Positions 9,201 to 18,091 are shown, numbered from the stretch's first letter. The stretch is 64,000 nt of DNA from Acidithiobacillus ferrianus (GCF_010378095.1 NZ_WNJL01000040.1:53013-117012), one strand, 5' to 3'. The notes: generated by a model not told the origin, from the sequence alone. Program-made: numbers and translations.

Positions 9201-12200
9201 TCCGTCATACCCATCAGAGGCGGACCGGACGCGTCCACCGTCCGCCACCAGGGTTCCGGATGCACCCCCTGTACCAGCAAGACACCCTCCGCGGCCACAC
9301 AGTCCACGGCGCACTCCAGCATTTGCAACTGCACCTCCTTATCGGCCACATCCAGACGCAACCATGCCAGATGCACCACAGGCCGGTTTTCATCCCGCAG
9401 ATGGAGGGTCGTCCACGGCGCCGTCGACGATGCCTCGGCATCATTCAACCCTGCCTGATAGAGCGCGCAGCGGACATCTCCCCCCACGTCCGCCGCGAGC
9501 GCCGGCAACCACTCCACCGCCGAATGGCTGATCTCCAGTAGCCCCAGGCGCTGGCCAGCGGATAACGCCACCCGCAACGCGGCGACCATCGCACGCAGTC
9601 CGGCCAGCATCGACGGGGTCAGGGTCTGGAGAATGGCCGGATAAGCGGCCGTCGCGATCCGGGGCCATGTGCCCGACTCTCCGCCACCGGACTGATGCAA
9701 GCCCCAGCGCCCGACCTGCAGGGTGATCGGGAAAAACTCCGGGTAATCCTGCAGCAGGGTCTGCCAGATATCCGCCGCCGCAACCTCCTCGTCCCCCTCT
9801 GTCGAGGATTTCGCCCCATAGGCTTGCAGCAGCCCCTCCACCAGCGGCGAAAACTCCTCGACATAACGCCTGGCCGCGGCGCTATCCGCCAGCGCATCGG
9901 TCAATAGCGTGTGTAGAGCCGCCAGATCGAGCGGAATTCGCGCGTCGGCACCCCCCGCCAACGGTACCGGCGTCAGCCTGCTGTGCAAATAGCGCAGACG
10001 CTCGGCGTCGCTGCGCCGCAGGCGCACCCGGCGCAGGCGCACCCCCTCACATCGTACCACCACCCTGCCTCGCCCATCGGTCAGGGCCGCATCCGCCAAC
10101 AGGGACTGTGGCGAGCGGCGCAGCAGCCGTACGGACGCCCAGAGTATTTCCTCCGCCGCCGCCCGCAGGCTCAGCCGCTCGATACGCACCGGCACAAAAC
10201 CCCAGCCAGCCTCTGCGCCCTCGGCAGCCAGCAGATTCACAAAAAGCTGCAATGCCCCATCGAGCAATGCGGGATGCAACAAATAATCCGCGGCATCCGC
10301 CGGCGCCGGCAGCGCCAATCGCGCCAGCACGCCGTCCTCTTGCAGCCATCCCGCCTGTACCGACTGAAATCCCGGACCATAGTGGAGACCGGCGATATCC
10401 GCCAGGCGATAGTGCTGCGCCGCGTCAAAATCCGGGAGCCGGGAGGGTGGCACCGGGAGTTCCTGAAGCGTATCCATTTCTGCGCCGGCACTGCCCTGGC
10501 GAATCCGCCCTTTGCCGTGGAGCGTCCAGCCCTCCTGCAACAACGGACGCGCTTGAATCGTCGCCCCCCCCTCCTCGTCCACGCTGACGCGCAGCACCTT
10601 GCTGTCATCGCCATCGATGAGCAGCGGCGCCACGATTTCCAGATCCTCGATGACGAGATGCGCGGAACTCGCAAAGCGCTCGCGCGCCGCCGCCAGCAGC
10701 AACTCCACGTAACCCGCTCCGGGAAAGACTACGCCGTCTCCCACCCGATGATCCGCCAGAAAAGGCCATCGCGCCGTATCGATCTGCTGCTCCCATTCTC
10801 CGGCATGGCCAGCAACCGGATGTCCCAGCAACGGATGCACCGAATAAGCAGTGAGCGTCCGCGCCGACTCGCTGGTGACCGTATGCCAGTGATGTTCCCG
10901 CTCCCACGGATAACGGGGCAAATCGACCGCCGGGGCCGCTACCGGGTAATACCGCTGCCAATCCGTCGGCACCCCGGCCACCCAGAGCGCAGCCGCCGCC
11001 TGCGCCAACACCTGGGCATTCTCCTCGCCACGGCGCAGCGTGGTGATGATTCGCCCATCCCGCTCTGCCACATTCAGCGCGTCCTGCACATAAGCGCGCA
11101 GCACCGGATGCCCGCCCAGTTCGATAAAGATATTCCATGACTGCAGCAACCCGTCGATCGCCTGCTGAAAACGCACTGGCTCGCGGATATTCCGCCACCA
11201 GTACGTCGCGTCCAGCGTCTCTTCGGCAAGCACCGCGCCGGTCACCGTCGACAGCAGCGGGATACGCGCCGCCATCGGGTGCAGTTCCGCCAGACTGTCC
11301 AGCAGCGCCGCGCGGAAACCATCCATCTGCGGACCATGAAAGGGATAATCCACATCCAGGCGCTTATGGCCCACGCCCAGATTGCGCAATCGCCGCTCCA
11401 GCGCCGTCAATGCATCCTGGGCGCCCACCACCGTCGACCCGCGCGAGCTGTTCCATGCGGCAATGGAGACCCTGTCCGCCAGAGCCCAGTCCCGCAACCA
11501 CCCCATGACCGTATCCGCGTCAGCCGCCACTGCCGTCATCTGCCCCAGTCCCCGCGACTGGCTCTGCAAACGACTACGCTCATAGATCACCCGGACGGCA
11601 TCCGCGAGATTCAAACCGCCACAGGCCCATGCCGCCGCCACTTCACCAACGCTGTGCCCGGCCACCGCCACCGGTTCGACTCCCAGCGCGCGCAAGCACT
11701 CCGTGGCCCCCACCTGGAGCGCAAAAAGCGCCGGCTGGGCGAATTCCGTCAGCGCATAGCGTCCCTCACCGAGCAAGCCCGCCAACTCATCCCGCAAAGC
11801 ATAACCCGCCAGTGGCAGGAAGATCGCGTCTATCGCCGCCAGCGTTTGTGTAAACACCGGCTCATTCAGCAGGGCCCGGCCCATGCCCGCCCACTGGCAG
11901 CCATTTCCGGAATAGAGGAATACCGGGCCGCGCGGCGCTTCCAGTCCGCGTCCCAGCGCGGCCGGAGACGCATCCTCACCGGCGGCAAAAGCGCGCACAT
12001 CCGCTGCCAGATCGGAGCCGTCACCCCCCCAGAACAGGGCGCGCTGACCCAAGCGCTCGCTCCGGAAGTTCGCCTGATAGCGGCAGGCGTAATCCTGCTC
12101 CGCCACCCCCGTCAGCACCCCGGCGAAATCCGCCGCCACCTGTCGCAAAGCGGTCGGCGTCGCCGCCGACAGCAACAGCGGCCAACGCCGCGCACGGCGC

Positions 12201-13516
12201 ATCTTTCCGGGTAAACGCACCCGCCGCCGGGGCTCCGCCGCCCGCTCCAGTACCACATGGGCATTGGCGCCGCCGAAACCGAAGGAATTCACCCCGATCG
12301 TCAGCGGCCCTGCGGCGCGCAAGGGGCGCGCCGCAGTCACCACCTCCAGGCCGAAATCCGCCAGCGGCAGACGCGGATTCAGTCGCGTCACACCGATCGT
12401 CGCCGGTACGGTCCGCTGCCGCAGGCAGTGAATGGCCTTCAACAACCCAGGCACCCCCGATGCCGTCTCCATATGCCCCAGATTGCTCTTTACCGAGCCC
12501 AGCGGCAGCGGGTTGCCGGCGCGCCGCCGGGCGCCCAGTGCGCGACCAATGGCCTCCACTTCCAGGGGATCGCCAACCGCCGTGCCGGTACCATGCGCCT
12601 CGATATAATCCACCGCATCGGGATCGATGCCCGCCGCCGCATAAGCCGCGGTGAGCAAGGCCGCCTGCGCCTCCACCCGTGGTATGGTCAACCCCGCCTT
12701 GTGTCCATCCGTATTGATGGCGGTATGGGCCACCACCGCCAGGATGCGATCCCCGTCGCGCAGCGCCGCCGCATACTCCTTGAGCACGAAGACTCCACCA
12801 CCCTCCGCGCGCACATAGCCATCCGCCGCCGCGTCAAAGGGGCGTGAGCGGCCATTGGCAGAAAGCATGGACGCTTTGGAAAAAATCAGAAAACCAAAAG
12901 GATGCAGATGCAGATTGATGGCCCCGGTCAGCGCCAGATCGCTCTCACCGTGCAACAGCGACTGGCAAGCCTGATGAAAAGCGACCAGTGCCGAAGAGCA
13001 GGCCGTATCCACCACCATGCTCGGCCCCCGCAGATCATAAAAATAGGACAGGCGATTCGCCGCAATGCTCGCCGTCGAACCCGTCGCCGAGTTCGCGCCG
13101 ATGACCGCCAAGTCATCGGCCATCCGGTAGGCGTAATCGGTACTGGCGAGACCGATGAAGACGCCGCAACGGCTCCCGCGCAAGCGGGAAACCGGGAAAC
13201 CGGCATGGGCGAAAGCCTCCCAGCTCATCTCCAGCAGCAGGCGCTGCTGTGGGTCCATGGCCGCCGCTTCGCGCGGGGAAATGTGAAAAAACCCCGCATC
13301 GAAGCCGGCCACATCCCCCAGTGAACCCGCCGCAAAGGTCACCGAGCTCCCCGGATGGGCGCGTGACGGATGCTCGAGACCGTACTGCGCCCAGCGGTCC
13401 TCCGCCACCCGCGTCACCAGATTTCGGCCCGCCAGCAAGTCTTCCCAGAAGGCGGCATCCGATGTTTGCGGCAAGCGCGACGCATAGCCAACGATCGCGA
13501 TTTTTTTATTTTTCAT
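6212..13516 (-). CDS. Highly reducing type I polyketide synthase (KS-AT-DH-degenerate MT-ER-KR-ACP), WcbR-like
   Basis: A single-module 2434-residue megasynthase. KS about 1-425 with Cys173 (DTACSS), His308 (EAHGTGT) and His348 (KSNLGH). AT about 530-830 with Ser622 in GHSVGE and a PFH selectivity motif near 725-727, closer to malonyl than methylmalonyl types. DH about 890-1165 with His923 (ADHRVGDGVVFPG) and Asp1086 (HPALLDG). Residues 1180-1690 hold a region where a methyltransferase and structural KR would sit, but no intact SAM motif. ER about 1695-2015 with the NADPH loop HGGAGGVG. KR about 2035-2270 with TGGLSGFG, Ser2174/2175, Tyr2188 and an IDD signature of B-type stereochemistry. ACP about 2315-2390 with Ser2350 in LGLDSL. 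There is no thioesterase. A full reducing set suggests a saturated fatty-acid-like chain built iteratively. The start overlaps the upstream glycosyltransferase stop by ATGA. Confidence 0.95.
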   Translation of the reverse strand: MKNKKIAIVGYASRLPQTSDAAFWEDLLAGRNLVTRVAEDRWAQYGLEHPSRAHPGSSVTFAAGSLGDVAGFDAGFFHISPREAAAMDPQQRLLLEMSWEAFAHAGFPVSRLRGSRCGVFIGLASTDYAYRMADDLAVIGANSATGSTASIAANRLSYFYDLRGPSMVVDTACSSALVAFHQACQSLLHGESDLALTGAINLHLHPFGFLIFSKASMLSANGRSRPFDAAADGYVRAEGGGVFVLKEYAAALRDGDRILAVVAHTAINTDGHKAGLTIPRVEAQAALLTAAYAAAGIDPDAVDYIEAHGTGTAVGDPLEVEAIGRALGARRRAGNPLPLGSVKSNLGHMETASGVPGLLKAIHCLRQRTVPATIGVTRLNPRLPLADFGLEVVTAARPLRAAGPLTIGVNSFGFGGANAHVVLERAAEPRRRVRLPGKMRRARRWPLLLSAATPTALRQVAADFAGVLTGVAEQDYACRYQANFRSERLGQRALFWGGDGSDLAADVRAFAAGEDASPAALGRGLEAPRGPVFLYSGNGCQWAGMGRALLNEPVFTQTLAAIDAIFLPLAGYALRDELAGLLGEGRYALTEFAQPALFALQVGATECLRALGVEPVAVAGHSVGEVAAAWACGGLNLADAVRVIYERSRLQSQSRGLGQMTAVAADADTVMGWLRDWALADRVSIAAWNSSRGSTVVGAQDALTALERRLRNLGVGHKRLDVDYPFHGPQMDGFRAALLDSLAELHPMAARIPLLSTVTGAVLAEETLDATYWWRNIREPVRFQQAIDGLLQSWNIFIELGGHPVLRAYVQDALNVAERDGRIITTLRRGEENAQVLAQAAAALWVAGVPTDWQRYYPVAAPAVDLPRYPWEREHHWHTVTSESARTLTAYSVHPLLGHPVAGHAGEWEQQIDTARWPFLADHRVGDGVVFPGAGYVELLLAAARERFASSAHLVIEDLEIVAPLLIDGDDSKVLRVSVDEEGGATIQARPLLQEGWTLHGKGRIRQGSAGAEMDTLQELPVPPSRLPDFDAAQHYRLADIAGLHYGPGFQSVQAGWLQEDGVLARLALPAPADAADYLLHPALLDGALQLFVNLLAAEGAEAGWGFVPVRIERLSLRAAAEEILWASVRLLRRSPQSLLADAALTDGRGRVVVRCEGVRLRRVRLRRSDAERLRYLHSRLTPVPLAGGADARIPLDLAALHTLLTDALADSAAARRYVEEFSPLVEGLLQAYGAKSSTEGDEEVAAADIWQTLLQDYPEFFPITLQVGRWGLHQSGGGESGTWPRIATAAYPAILQTLTPSMLAGLRAMVAALRVALSAGQRLGLLEISHSAVEWLPALAADVGGDVRCALYQAGLNDAEASSTAPWTTLHLRDENRPVVHLAWLRLDVADKEVQLQMLECAVDCVAAEGVLLVQGVHPEPWWRTVDASGPPLMGMTECRQWLEDRGFAGCMVLGAEGDGPGAYALLLRKTASVEAVPESRSAAGRWLLVGTPGTEHVPGVAMLRTALTAAGAECHFIAAGSEAALTAVLTEKAGDKHWAGVIYLERSALTTPFSPAMLSRSCQMLRTLGLWGVSQADVAPVFVLTAGGVRATCPLVDEPSADLSALDAAGLCGFARSLQNEWPEWALRLIDWGMATPTAATVAAVVGALLDPGAETELVFDTEGRRYAPRVQELTSPAVADPMQASSRRQLGFSLPGQLRNLQWADPPRPVLADDAVEVAVAAAGLNFRDVMYALGMLSDEALENGFSGPGLGLEFAGRVVAVGRRVTRWAPGDAILGFAPASFSTHVQTSEMAIAALPPGMDMAAVATIPTVFFTAWYALRELARLEAGERVLIHGGAGGVGIAAIQIAQQLGAEIFATAGSPEKRDFLRLLGVDRVYDSRSLDFAEAILRDTGGTGIDVLLNSLSGEAIRRNLQVLRPFGRFLELGKRDFYENTAVGLRPFRNNLSYFGIDADQLLLGRAALTQRLLTAIMEHFAQDGFFTLPMVRFPAARVVEAFRHMQQARQIGKIVIDMAPPFTPAAPPSRHGGASLRLSADGVYLVTGGLSGFGLETAQWLVTKGARRLVLVSRSARPDAAGQEALTAMTAAGVDLHCLPCDVGDGVQVQALFTRIATEIGPLRGIIHAAAVIDDALAQNLTATRIDAVLYPKIAGAWHLHQSSQGAPLDFFVLYSSVSTLLGNPGQAHYVAANTWMEALATLRRVQGLPATAVLWGAIGDAGYLARNPQMRDVLQQRLGGAALRAATALDILEAMLLTNASALVVADLDWGAVRRFLPTALAPRFTELSRGVEDDTGATDADLCATLRTLPLGEAQALLTDLVRREVGQILRLAVEKIPPDQNLGQLGLDSLMGVELALALEERLGIKLPAFLLSEGPTPGKLAQRLLQSLRKGDTVNAALAEQAPDAEFQRLAAAHGVAQQEVDAALITGTGGH

Positions 13517-14688
13517 AAACGGCTCACGAAGTTTTCGAATTCAGAAAAGTGATCAGACCAGCTGGGTACCGAAAATCCTCGCAAACGATGCAATTGCGCC
13601 TCTCGTCGCGCATTCGCGGGTTGCGCATAATCCTGAATCGCCCCCAGCCACGCGTCCTCATCGCCCAGATCGAGATAATCCGGCACCAAGCCCGCCATCT
13701 CACGAAACACCGGCAACGGGCTCGCCAGCACCGGCACGCCCAAATCCATCGCCTCCAGCAGCGGTAATCCGTAACCCTCCGCATGAGAAGGAAAGAGCAT
13801 GGCGCGGGCATGGCGCAAATAATGCCCGAGCCGGGCATCGTCACAATCCGTCATCAGATGCACACGCTGTTTCAGTCGCTCGTCGGTCATCAACCGATGG
13901 ACCACCCCACCGCACATCCAGCCGATTTGCCCGATGACCAAGAGGTGCGGAATTTCCGCAGCGCTCCATTCGTCCAGCATGCGTTGCCACAGATGCAGCA
14001 CGAACGCATGGTTTTTACGGGGCTCCAGCGTCCCCACCATCACGAAATACGGCTCCGCCACCGCGCCCGGCTCCGCCTCGCAGGCCGTCCAGTACTTTTT
14101 GGCGCCCAGCGGGATGACCGCCACCGGCGGCACCGCTGCCCCCACCTGCCGGGCATGGTCGTCGAGCATCTCCGCCGTATGCCGGGAATTGCTCACGATC
14201 CCCTCTGCCGCCCCCAGAATCAAGTCCATTCGCCGCACATGACGTTCCGCCGCGCCCGCCTGACAAAATTGCGCGTGGGTAATGGGAATCAGGTCATGGA
14301 CCATCACCAGCAAGCGTATGTTCTTACGGCGTAGCCAGCCAAGATAACTCCGCCGGTCCAGCCCGCTGTGCCCCATATTGAGCACCCAGCTCCCGGCAGG
14401 CACCGCGCGCAGCGGCCATTTGAGCAGGCCCCCCAGGATACCCTCCAAACTGGCAACACGCTGGCCATCTTCCCAGCCCGCCAGCCCGTCGAAAAGCGCC
14501 ACGGAAGCCGGTGGAGACAAGCCCACCGCGACACCACCCCAGATCACCATGGCCTGCGCCCGATGATGAAAATGCCGCACGTAGGCGAGACACACGCGGT
14601 CCACTCCGGTCGGCATTCGCCTTCGCGTCAGGCGGTGCAGCAACCGAGTCACATCCAGAAAAACCGGTGCATCACCAAATCCACTCAT
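13513..14688 (-). CDS. GT4-type glycosyltransferase of the capsule cluster
   Basis: A 391-residue GT-B glycosyltransferase. The C-terminal donor domain carries VMVGTLEPRKNH and the EX7E-type motif in PSHAEGYGLPLLEAM (about residue 296), as in retaining GT4 enzymes. The N-terminal FLDVTRLLHR...GVDRVCLAYV pattern resembles WcbB-like and mannosyltransferase-like capsule enzymes and recurs in the second half of the large transferase at 20825-23407. It is cytoplasmic by sequence, with no transmembrane segment seen. It lies between the export lipoprotein gene (nine-base gap) and the PKS (four-base overlap). Donor and acceptor sugars cannot be assigned. Confidence 0.88.
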   Translation of the reverse strand: MSGFGDAPVFLDVTRLLHRLTRRRMPTGVDRVCLAYVRHFHHRAQAMVIWGGVAVGLSPPASVALFDGLAGWEDGQRVASLEGILGGLLKWPLRAVPAGSWVLNMGHSGLDRRSYLGWLRRKNIRLLVMVHDLIPITHAQFCQAGAAERHVRRMDLILGAAEGIVSNSRHTAEMLDDHARQVGAAVPPVAVIPLGAKKYWTACEAEPGAVAEPYFVMVGTLEPRKNHAFVLHLWQRMLDEWSAAEIPHLLVIGQIGWMCGGVVHRLMTDERLKQRVHLMTDCDDARLGHYLRHARAMLFPSHAEGYGLPLLEAMDLGVPVLASPLPVFREMAGLVPDYLDLGDEDAWLGAIQDYAQPANARREAQLHRLRGFSVPSWSDHFSEFENFVSRL

Positions 14689-14697
14689 GCGCGATTC

Positions 14698-15882
14698 CTA
14701 AGGGACCACACCCGCCGTCGTCAGACCCTGAATCGGATAGACCATCTCCACGATCAGCCCCAGGAACTTCTGCAGATCGGTGATCGGCGCCGAAGCCACA
14801 TAAATCAGATCATGATTTTGAATCGGAAACGTCTGTGCCGCGAAGAGGGTGGCCGGATTGCTGAAATCAAAACGGAATACCACCGGCACTTCGCCATTGG
14901 CAAGGGTCTGCACGGGTTTCGGCCAGTGTGGCAGCAAAGACGGCTTCTCCAGGCGGAACACGAAGACCGCCTTGGCATCGGCCTGATTGCCATTGAGCCC
15001 CCCCGCCTGCGCCAAGGCCTGGGCCAGGCTGATGCCCGAGGCCTGAAAGTCCACTTCCTTGGTCTCTTTGGTGGCGCCCATCACGGTCACCTGCAAGGGT
15101 TTATACAGTGCCGTCAGCACATCGCCACCGCGCAAAGAAACATCCTCACGGGGATTGCGGATGACTTCCTCCAGGGGCAATTGCAGCACTTTGCCGCCGC
15201 GGGACAACTGTATGGTCACCTTGTTGACCGGCTTGACCACGCCACCCGCCGCCGCTATGGCCTGCAGTACGCTGACCCCGCCCGGAATCATGGGCACCAT
15301 GGTGCTCTTTTTCACGTTGCCCACCACCGTAATGCTCTGGGCATGATTCTTCACCAACCGCACCACCACCTGCGGATCGTGGGCCATGTGAATCAGCCGT
15401 TCACGGATCTCGGCACCAATCTCATTCAGCGTTTTGCCGGTACAAGGAATCTTGCCCGCGAAGGGCATCGTGATATCCCCGTCGCTCCCCACCATCTGCG
15501 CAGGGATGGACGTCATCATGGACCCCGAGAGCTTGCTCATGGAAGAAACTCCCGTGGCAAACAGCATGGCGGGCGGCGCTTCCCAAATGTACACCTGCAG
15601 CGTATCGCCGGGCCCGACGGTGTAACGGAGGGGATTGGGGTTGGTGAAATCCTTCAATGCACCCAGATTCGACTGATCCATCTCGTCTTTCATGTAACGA
15701 GACATGGCGTAATTCACATCCACCAGTTGAATCCCCGCCAGGATCTTGTTGTGTGCCACATCATCCACATTGCCCGCGCGAGGGCCGGAATACGGCATGT
15801 AAGCAGCGCAGCCGGAAAGACCGGCGGCCAGGAGGCCCAGCGCAAACACTTTGGTCCCCATGCTCTTTAACACTTTTTTCAA
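14698..15882 (-). CDS. Outer-membrane polysaccharide export lipoprotein (Wza/KpsD/WcbC family)
   Basis: A 394-residue export protein. The N-terminus MKKVLKSMGTKVFALGLL is followed by the lipobox LSGC, so it is probably acylated and periplasmic/outer-membrane located. YTVGPGDTLQVYIWE opens the poly-export domain, and SLBB-like repeats follow, including GDITMPFAGKIP and VTVMGATK. I choose TTG at 15882 as the start because GGAGGA lies just upstream and the resulting protein has a classic short signal peptide. A longer frame to 15930 has no ribosome-binding site. It is the first gene of the minus-strand operon and works with the KpsE-like and KpsM-like proteins encoded divergently. Confidence 0.9.
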   Translation of the reverse strand: MKKVLKSMGTKVFALGLLAAGLSGCAAYMPYSGPRAGNVDDVAHNKILAGIQLVDVNYAMSRYMKDEMDQSNLGALKDFTNPNPLRYTVGPGDTLQVYIWEAPPAMLFATGVSSMSKLSGSMMTSIPAQMVGSDGDITMPFAGKIPCTGKTLNEIGAEIRERLIHMAHDPQVVVRLVKNHAQSITVVGNVKKSTMVPMIPGGVSVLQAIAAAGGVVKPVNKVTIQLSRGGKVLQLPLEEVIRNPREDVSLRGGDVLTALYKPLQVTVMGATKETKEVDFQASGISLAQALAQAGGLNGNQADAKAVFVFRLEKPSLLPHWPKPVQTLANGEVPVVFRFDFSNPATLFAAQTFPIQNHDLIYVASAPITDLQKFLGLIVEMVYPIQGLTTAGVVP

Positions 15883-15934
15883 CGATCCTCCGATGGAGAT
15901 TGAGATGCGCGTGATGCTCAACCAATTCATTCGT

Positions 15935-15964
15935 TTTATAAGCGTACAGAAATTTACTGATCAA
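15935..15964 (-). promoter_or_regulatory. Predicted sigma70-type promoter for the capsule/PKS operon
   Basis: On the minus strand TTGATC (15964-15959) is followed by an 18-base spacer and TATAAA (15940-15935). The expected transcript start is about 45 bases upstream of the TTG start at 15882. It would drive the export lipoprotein, glycosyltransferase, PKS, oxoamine synthase and acyltransferase genes as one unit. Confidence 0.5.
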
Positions 15965-16113
15965 GTCAGCACCCAATGTGCAATGGCGCCATAAAGGCTA
16001 CCAAAGCCGTCATGATAACGGCAACCGGGCAACCCCCCTGAATTCTTTACACCGGATCGTCATGATCCAGGCCGCTGCCGTACCCGTAAGCACCGCCCTC
16101 CTGCGGCATCCAA

Positions 16114-16142
16114 TTGACATGGCCGCCGCTCTTGGGGATCAT
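16114..16142 (+). promoter_or_regulatory. Possible promoter for the divergent kpsE-like operon
   Basis: A consensus TTGACA at 16114-16119 is followed after 17 bases by GATCAT at 16137-16142, which matches four of six positions of the -10 consensus. It sits about 30 bases before the GTG start at 16170. The rest of the 15931-16169 spacer holds no gene that I can support. Confidence 0.35.
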
Positions 16143-16169
16143 GGATGGGGCTTGTCATAAGGAATTTCT

Positions 16170-17288
16170 GTGCTGCAATCCGCCTGGAACCGGGTCAAGA
16201 ACCTCAACAAACTGTTTATCTATGTGGTGCTGCTGCCGACGGGTTTATCCATCCTGTACTTCGGTCTCATCGCCTCGCCGGTGTACATCAGCGAATCCGC
16301 CTTCGTGGTCTACAGCCCCAGCCAGCGGATCAGCAGTTCCGGCCTCGCCAGCCTGCTGAGCGGGCTGGGTGGCAGCAACTCCACCAGCGCGGCGGAAACC
16401 ATCCATGCCTATGTGGCTTCCTGGGATGCCATGATGGCCCTCAACAACGCCTATAATCTCAAAAAAGTCTACGGCAACGACAACATCGACATCTTCGACC
16501 GCTTCGGCGGCGTCTTCTTTCCCCATAGCAGCTATGTCAAGCTCTTGCGCTATTACCAGTCCATGGTCACCGACAACCTGGACAGCACCAACGGTATCAC
16601 CAAGCTCAAAGTGCGCGCTTACGGCGCGGAAGATGCGCGCAAGATCAACGCCTTCCTGCTGCAAAAAAGTCAGGATATCGTCAATCGGCTCAACAAAAGG
16701 GCAAGAGTTGAAGGGGTTTACTACGCGCAGAAAGACGTCACCACCGCCGAGCGAAAGCTGCGGGATACCACCATAGCGCTCGCCAACTACCGCAACCAGC
16801 ACGGCGTTTTCAACCCTCCCGCCCAATCGGCTTTGCAACTGGGCATGGTTTCCAAACTCCAGGATCACCTCATCACCCAAAAAACCCAGCTCGATGCCAT
16901 CCTCACGCACGCCCCCGGTAACCCGCAGATACCGGTGCTACAAAGCTCCATCAAGGCGCTGCAAGGCGAGATACGGGCGGAAAACGCCAAGGTCACCGGT
17001 TCCAAACAATCGCTGGCCAGCAAAGACACCGAGTACGAGCGCCTGAGCGTCAACCAGCTTCTCGCGCAGAAACTGCTGGAAGCGGCGGTGACCTCTCTGG
17101 AGCAGGCGCGCCTTACGGCGCAGAAGCAGGAACTGTATCTGGAGACCATCAGCAGGCCGAATCTGCCCGATGCACCGCAGGAGCCGAAGCGCTTTGAAGA
17201 TGTTCTGGCCGTATTGCTGGTGTCGCTGATGTTCTGGGGCGTGCTCAGCATCTTGTTTGCGGGTATACGGGAGCATCATGAACGCTGA
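16170..17288 (+). CDS. KpsE/WcbD-like inner-membrane capsule export protein
   Basis: A 372-residue polysaccharide co-polymerase/export protein. One transmembrane segment lies near residues 15-37 (LFIYVVLLPTGLSILYFGLI) and a second near the C-terminus (VLAVLLVSLMFWGVLSILF), with a large periplasmic coiled-coil-rich domain between, as in KpsE. The family bridges the inner-membrane ABC transporter to the outer-membrane channel. The start is GTG with AAGGA six bases upstream. Its last 11 bases overlap the next gene, the transporter permease, which points to coupled translation. Confidence 0.9.
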   Translation: MLQSAWNRVKNLNKLFIYVVLLPTGLSILYFGLIASPVYISESAFVVYSPSQRISSSGLASLLSGLGGSNSTSAAETIHAYVASWDAMMALNNAYNLKKVYGNDNIDIFDRFGGVFFPHSSYVKLLRYYQSMVTDNLDSTNGITKLKVRAYGAEDARKINAFLLQKSQDIVNRLNKRARVEGVYYAQKDVTTAERKLRDTTIALANYRNQHGVFNPPAQSALQLGMVSKLQDHLITQKTQLDAILTHAPGNPQIPVLQSSIKALQGEIRAENAKVTGSKQSLASKDTEYERLSVNQLLAQKLLEAAVTSLEQARLTAQKQELYLETISRPNLPDAPQEPKRFEDVLAVLLVSLMFWGVLSILFAGIREHHER

Positions 17289-18075
17289 TCACCGTCTGAC
17301 CTTCCGGGATCAGTTGCGGCTGCAGGGGCGGGTGATTTGGGCGCTCACCCTGCGAGAGACCGTTACGCGTTTCGGGCGCGAGGGACTCGGCATGCTATGG
17401 ATGATTGGCGAACCGGCGCTGTTTGTGGTCGGGGTGATGATCATCTTCTCATTTATTGATTCCGGTTATCCTTACGGTATTAGTCCTGCAGAATATCTGG
17501 CAGTGAGCTACCCCACCCTGCTGTTCTGGAGAAATGGTACCGGCAGGGTGACCGGAGCCATAGAGCAAAACCGATCCTTGCTACATCATCAGCCCATCCG
17601 GCCCATGGACATCCTCTATGCGCGAATACTGCTGGAGTTCGCCAGCGGGATGGCGGTGTTCCTGTTTCTCTTTCCGATCTTCATCGTCGTGGGCATATGT
17701 CATTTACCGAGCAATCTCCTGATCATGGCGGTCGGTTATCTACTGATCATCTGGTTTTCCTTTGGTTTCGTGCTCATCATGGCGGGTCTTGCCGAACTCA
17801 GTGAAACTATCGAAAAAACCTCTCATATCATCTTGTATTTGATGCTACCGTTTTGCGGCGTTTTTTTTCCCACATTTCTGGTGCCGGAACCCTATCGGAG
17901 TTATTTGCTCTACTTTCCATTGATCGATGCGGTGGATTATTTTCATCATGGTTACTTTGGCCCGACAGTGCCCAGTTATTATCATCTGGGATATACCGTG
18001 CTTGCGTTGTTGGGAATGACCTTGTTTGGCTTCGCTATTTCAGGGGTGGCCATCCGTCGGGTAAAGGTGACGTGA
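17278..18075 (+). CDS. KpsM/Wzm-like ABC-2 type capsule exporter permease
   Basis: A 265-residue membrane protein of the ABC-2 permease family with about six hydrophobic segments, beginning around ALFVVGVMIIFSF. The N-terminal amphipathic stretch VIWALTLRETVTRFGREGLGMLW is typical of KpsM and Wzm. It should form the transmembrane channel half of the exporter for lipid-linked polysaccharide. The start ATG at 17278 overlaps the KpsE-like gene by 11 bases. The partner ATPase (KpsT/Wzt) normally sits beside it but is absent here, so it must be encoded elsewhere or has been lost. Confidence 0.9.
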   Translation: MNADHRLTFRDQLRLQGRVIWALTLRETVTRFGREGLGMLWMIGEPALFVVGVMIIFSFIDSGYPYGISPAEYLAVSYPTLLFWRNGTGRVTGAIEQNRSLLHHQPIRPMDILYARILLEFASGMAVFLFLFPIFIVVGICHLPSNLLIMAVGYLLIIWFSFGFVLIMAGLAELSETIEKTSHIILYLMLPFCGVFFPTFLVPEPYRSYLLYFPLIDAVDYFHHGYFGPTVPSYYHLGYTVLALLGMTLFGFAISGVAIRRVKVT

Positions 18076-18091
18076 GCGCGGCGATGTCGCA

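Noticed and set aside
8441-9541. Several 100-385 residue plus-strand open frames within the PKS gene
   Set aside because: They are antisense to recognised PKS domains, lack ribosome-binding sites and have low-complexity composition.
14368-15870. 500-residue plus-strand open frame opposite the glycosyltransferase and export lipoprotein genes
   Set aside because: No recognisable motif, His/Arg-rich composition, and it crosses two well-supported genes.
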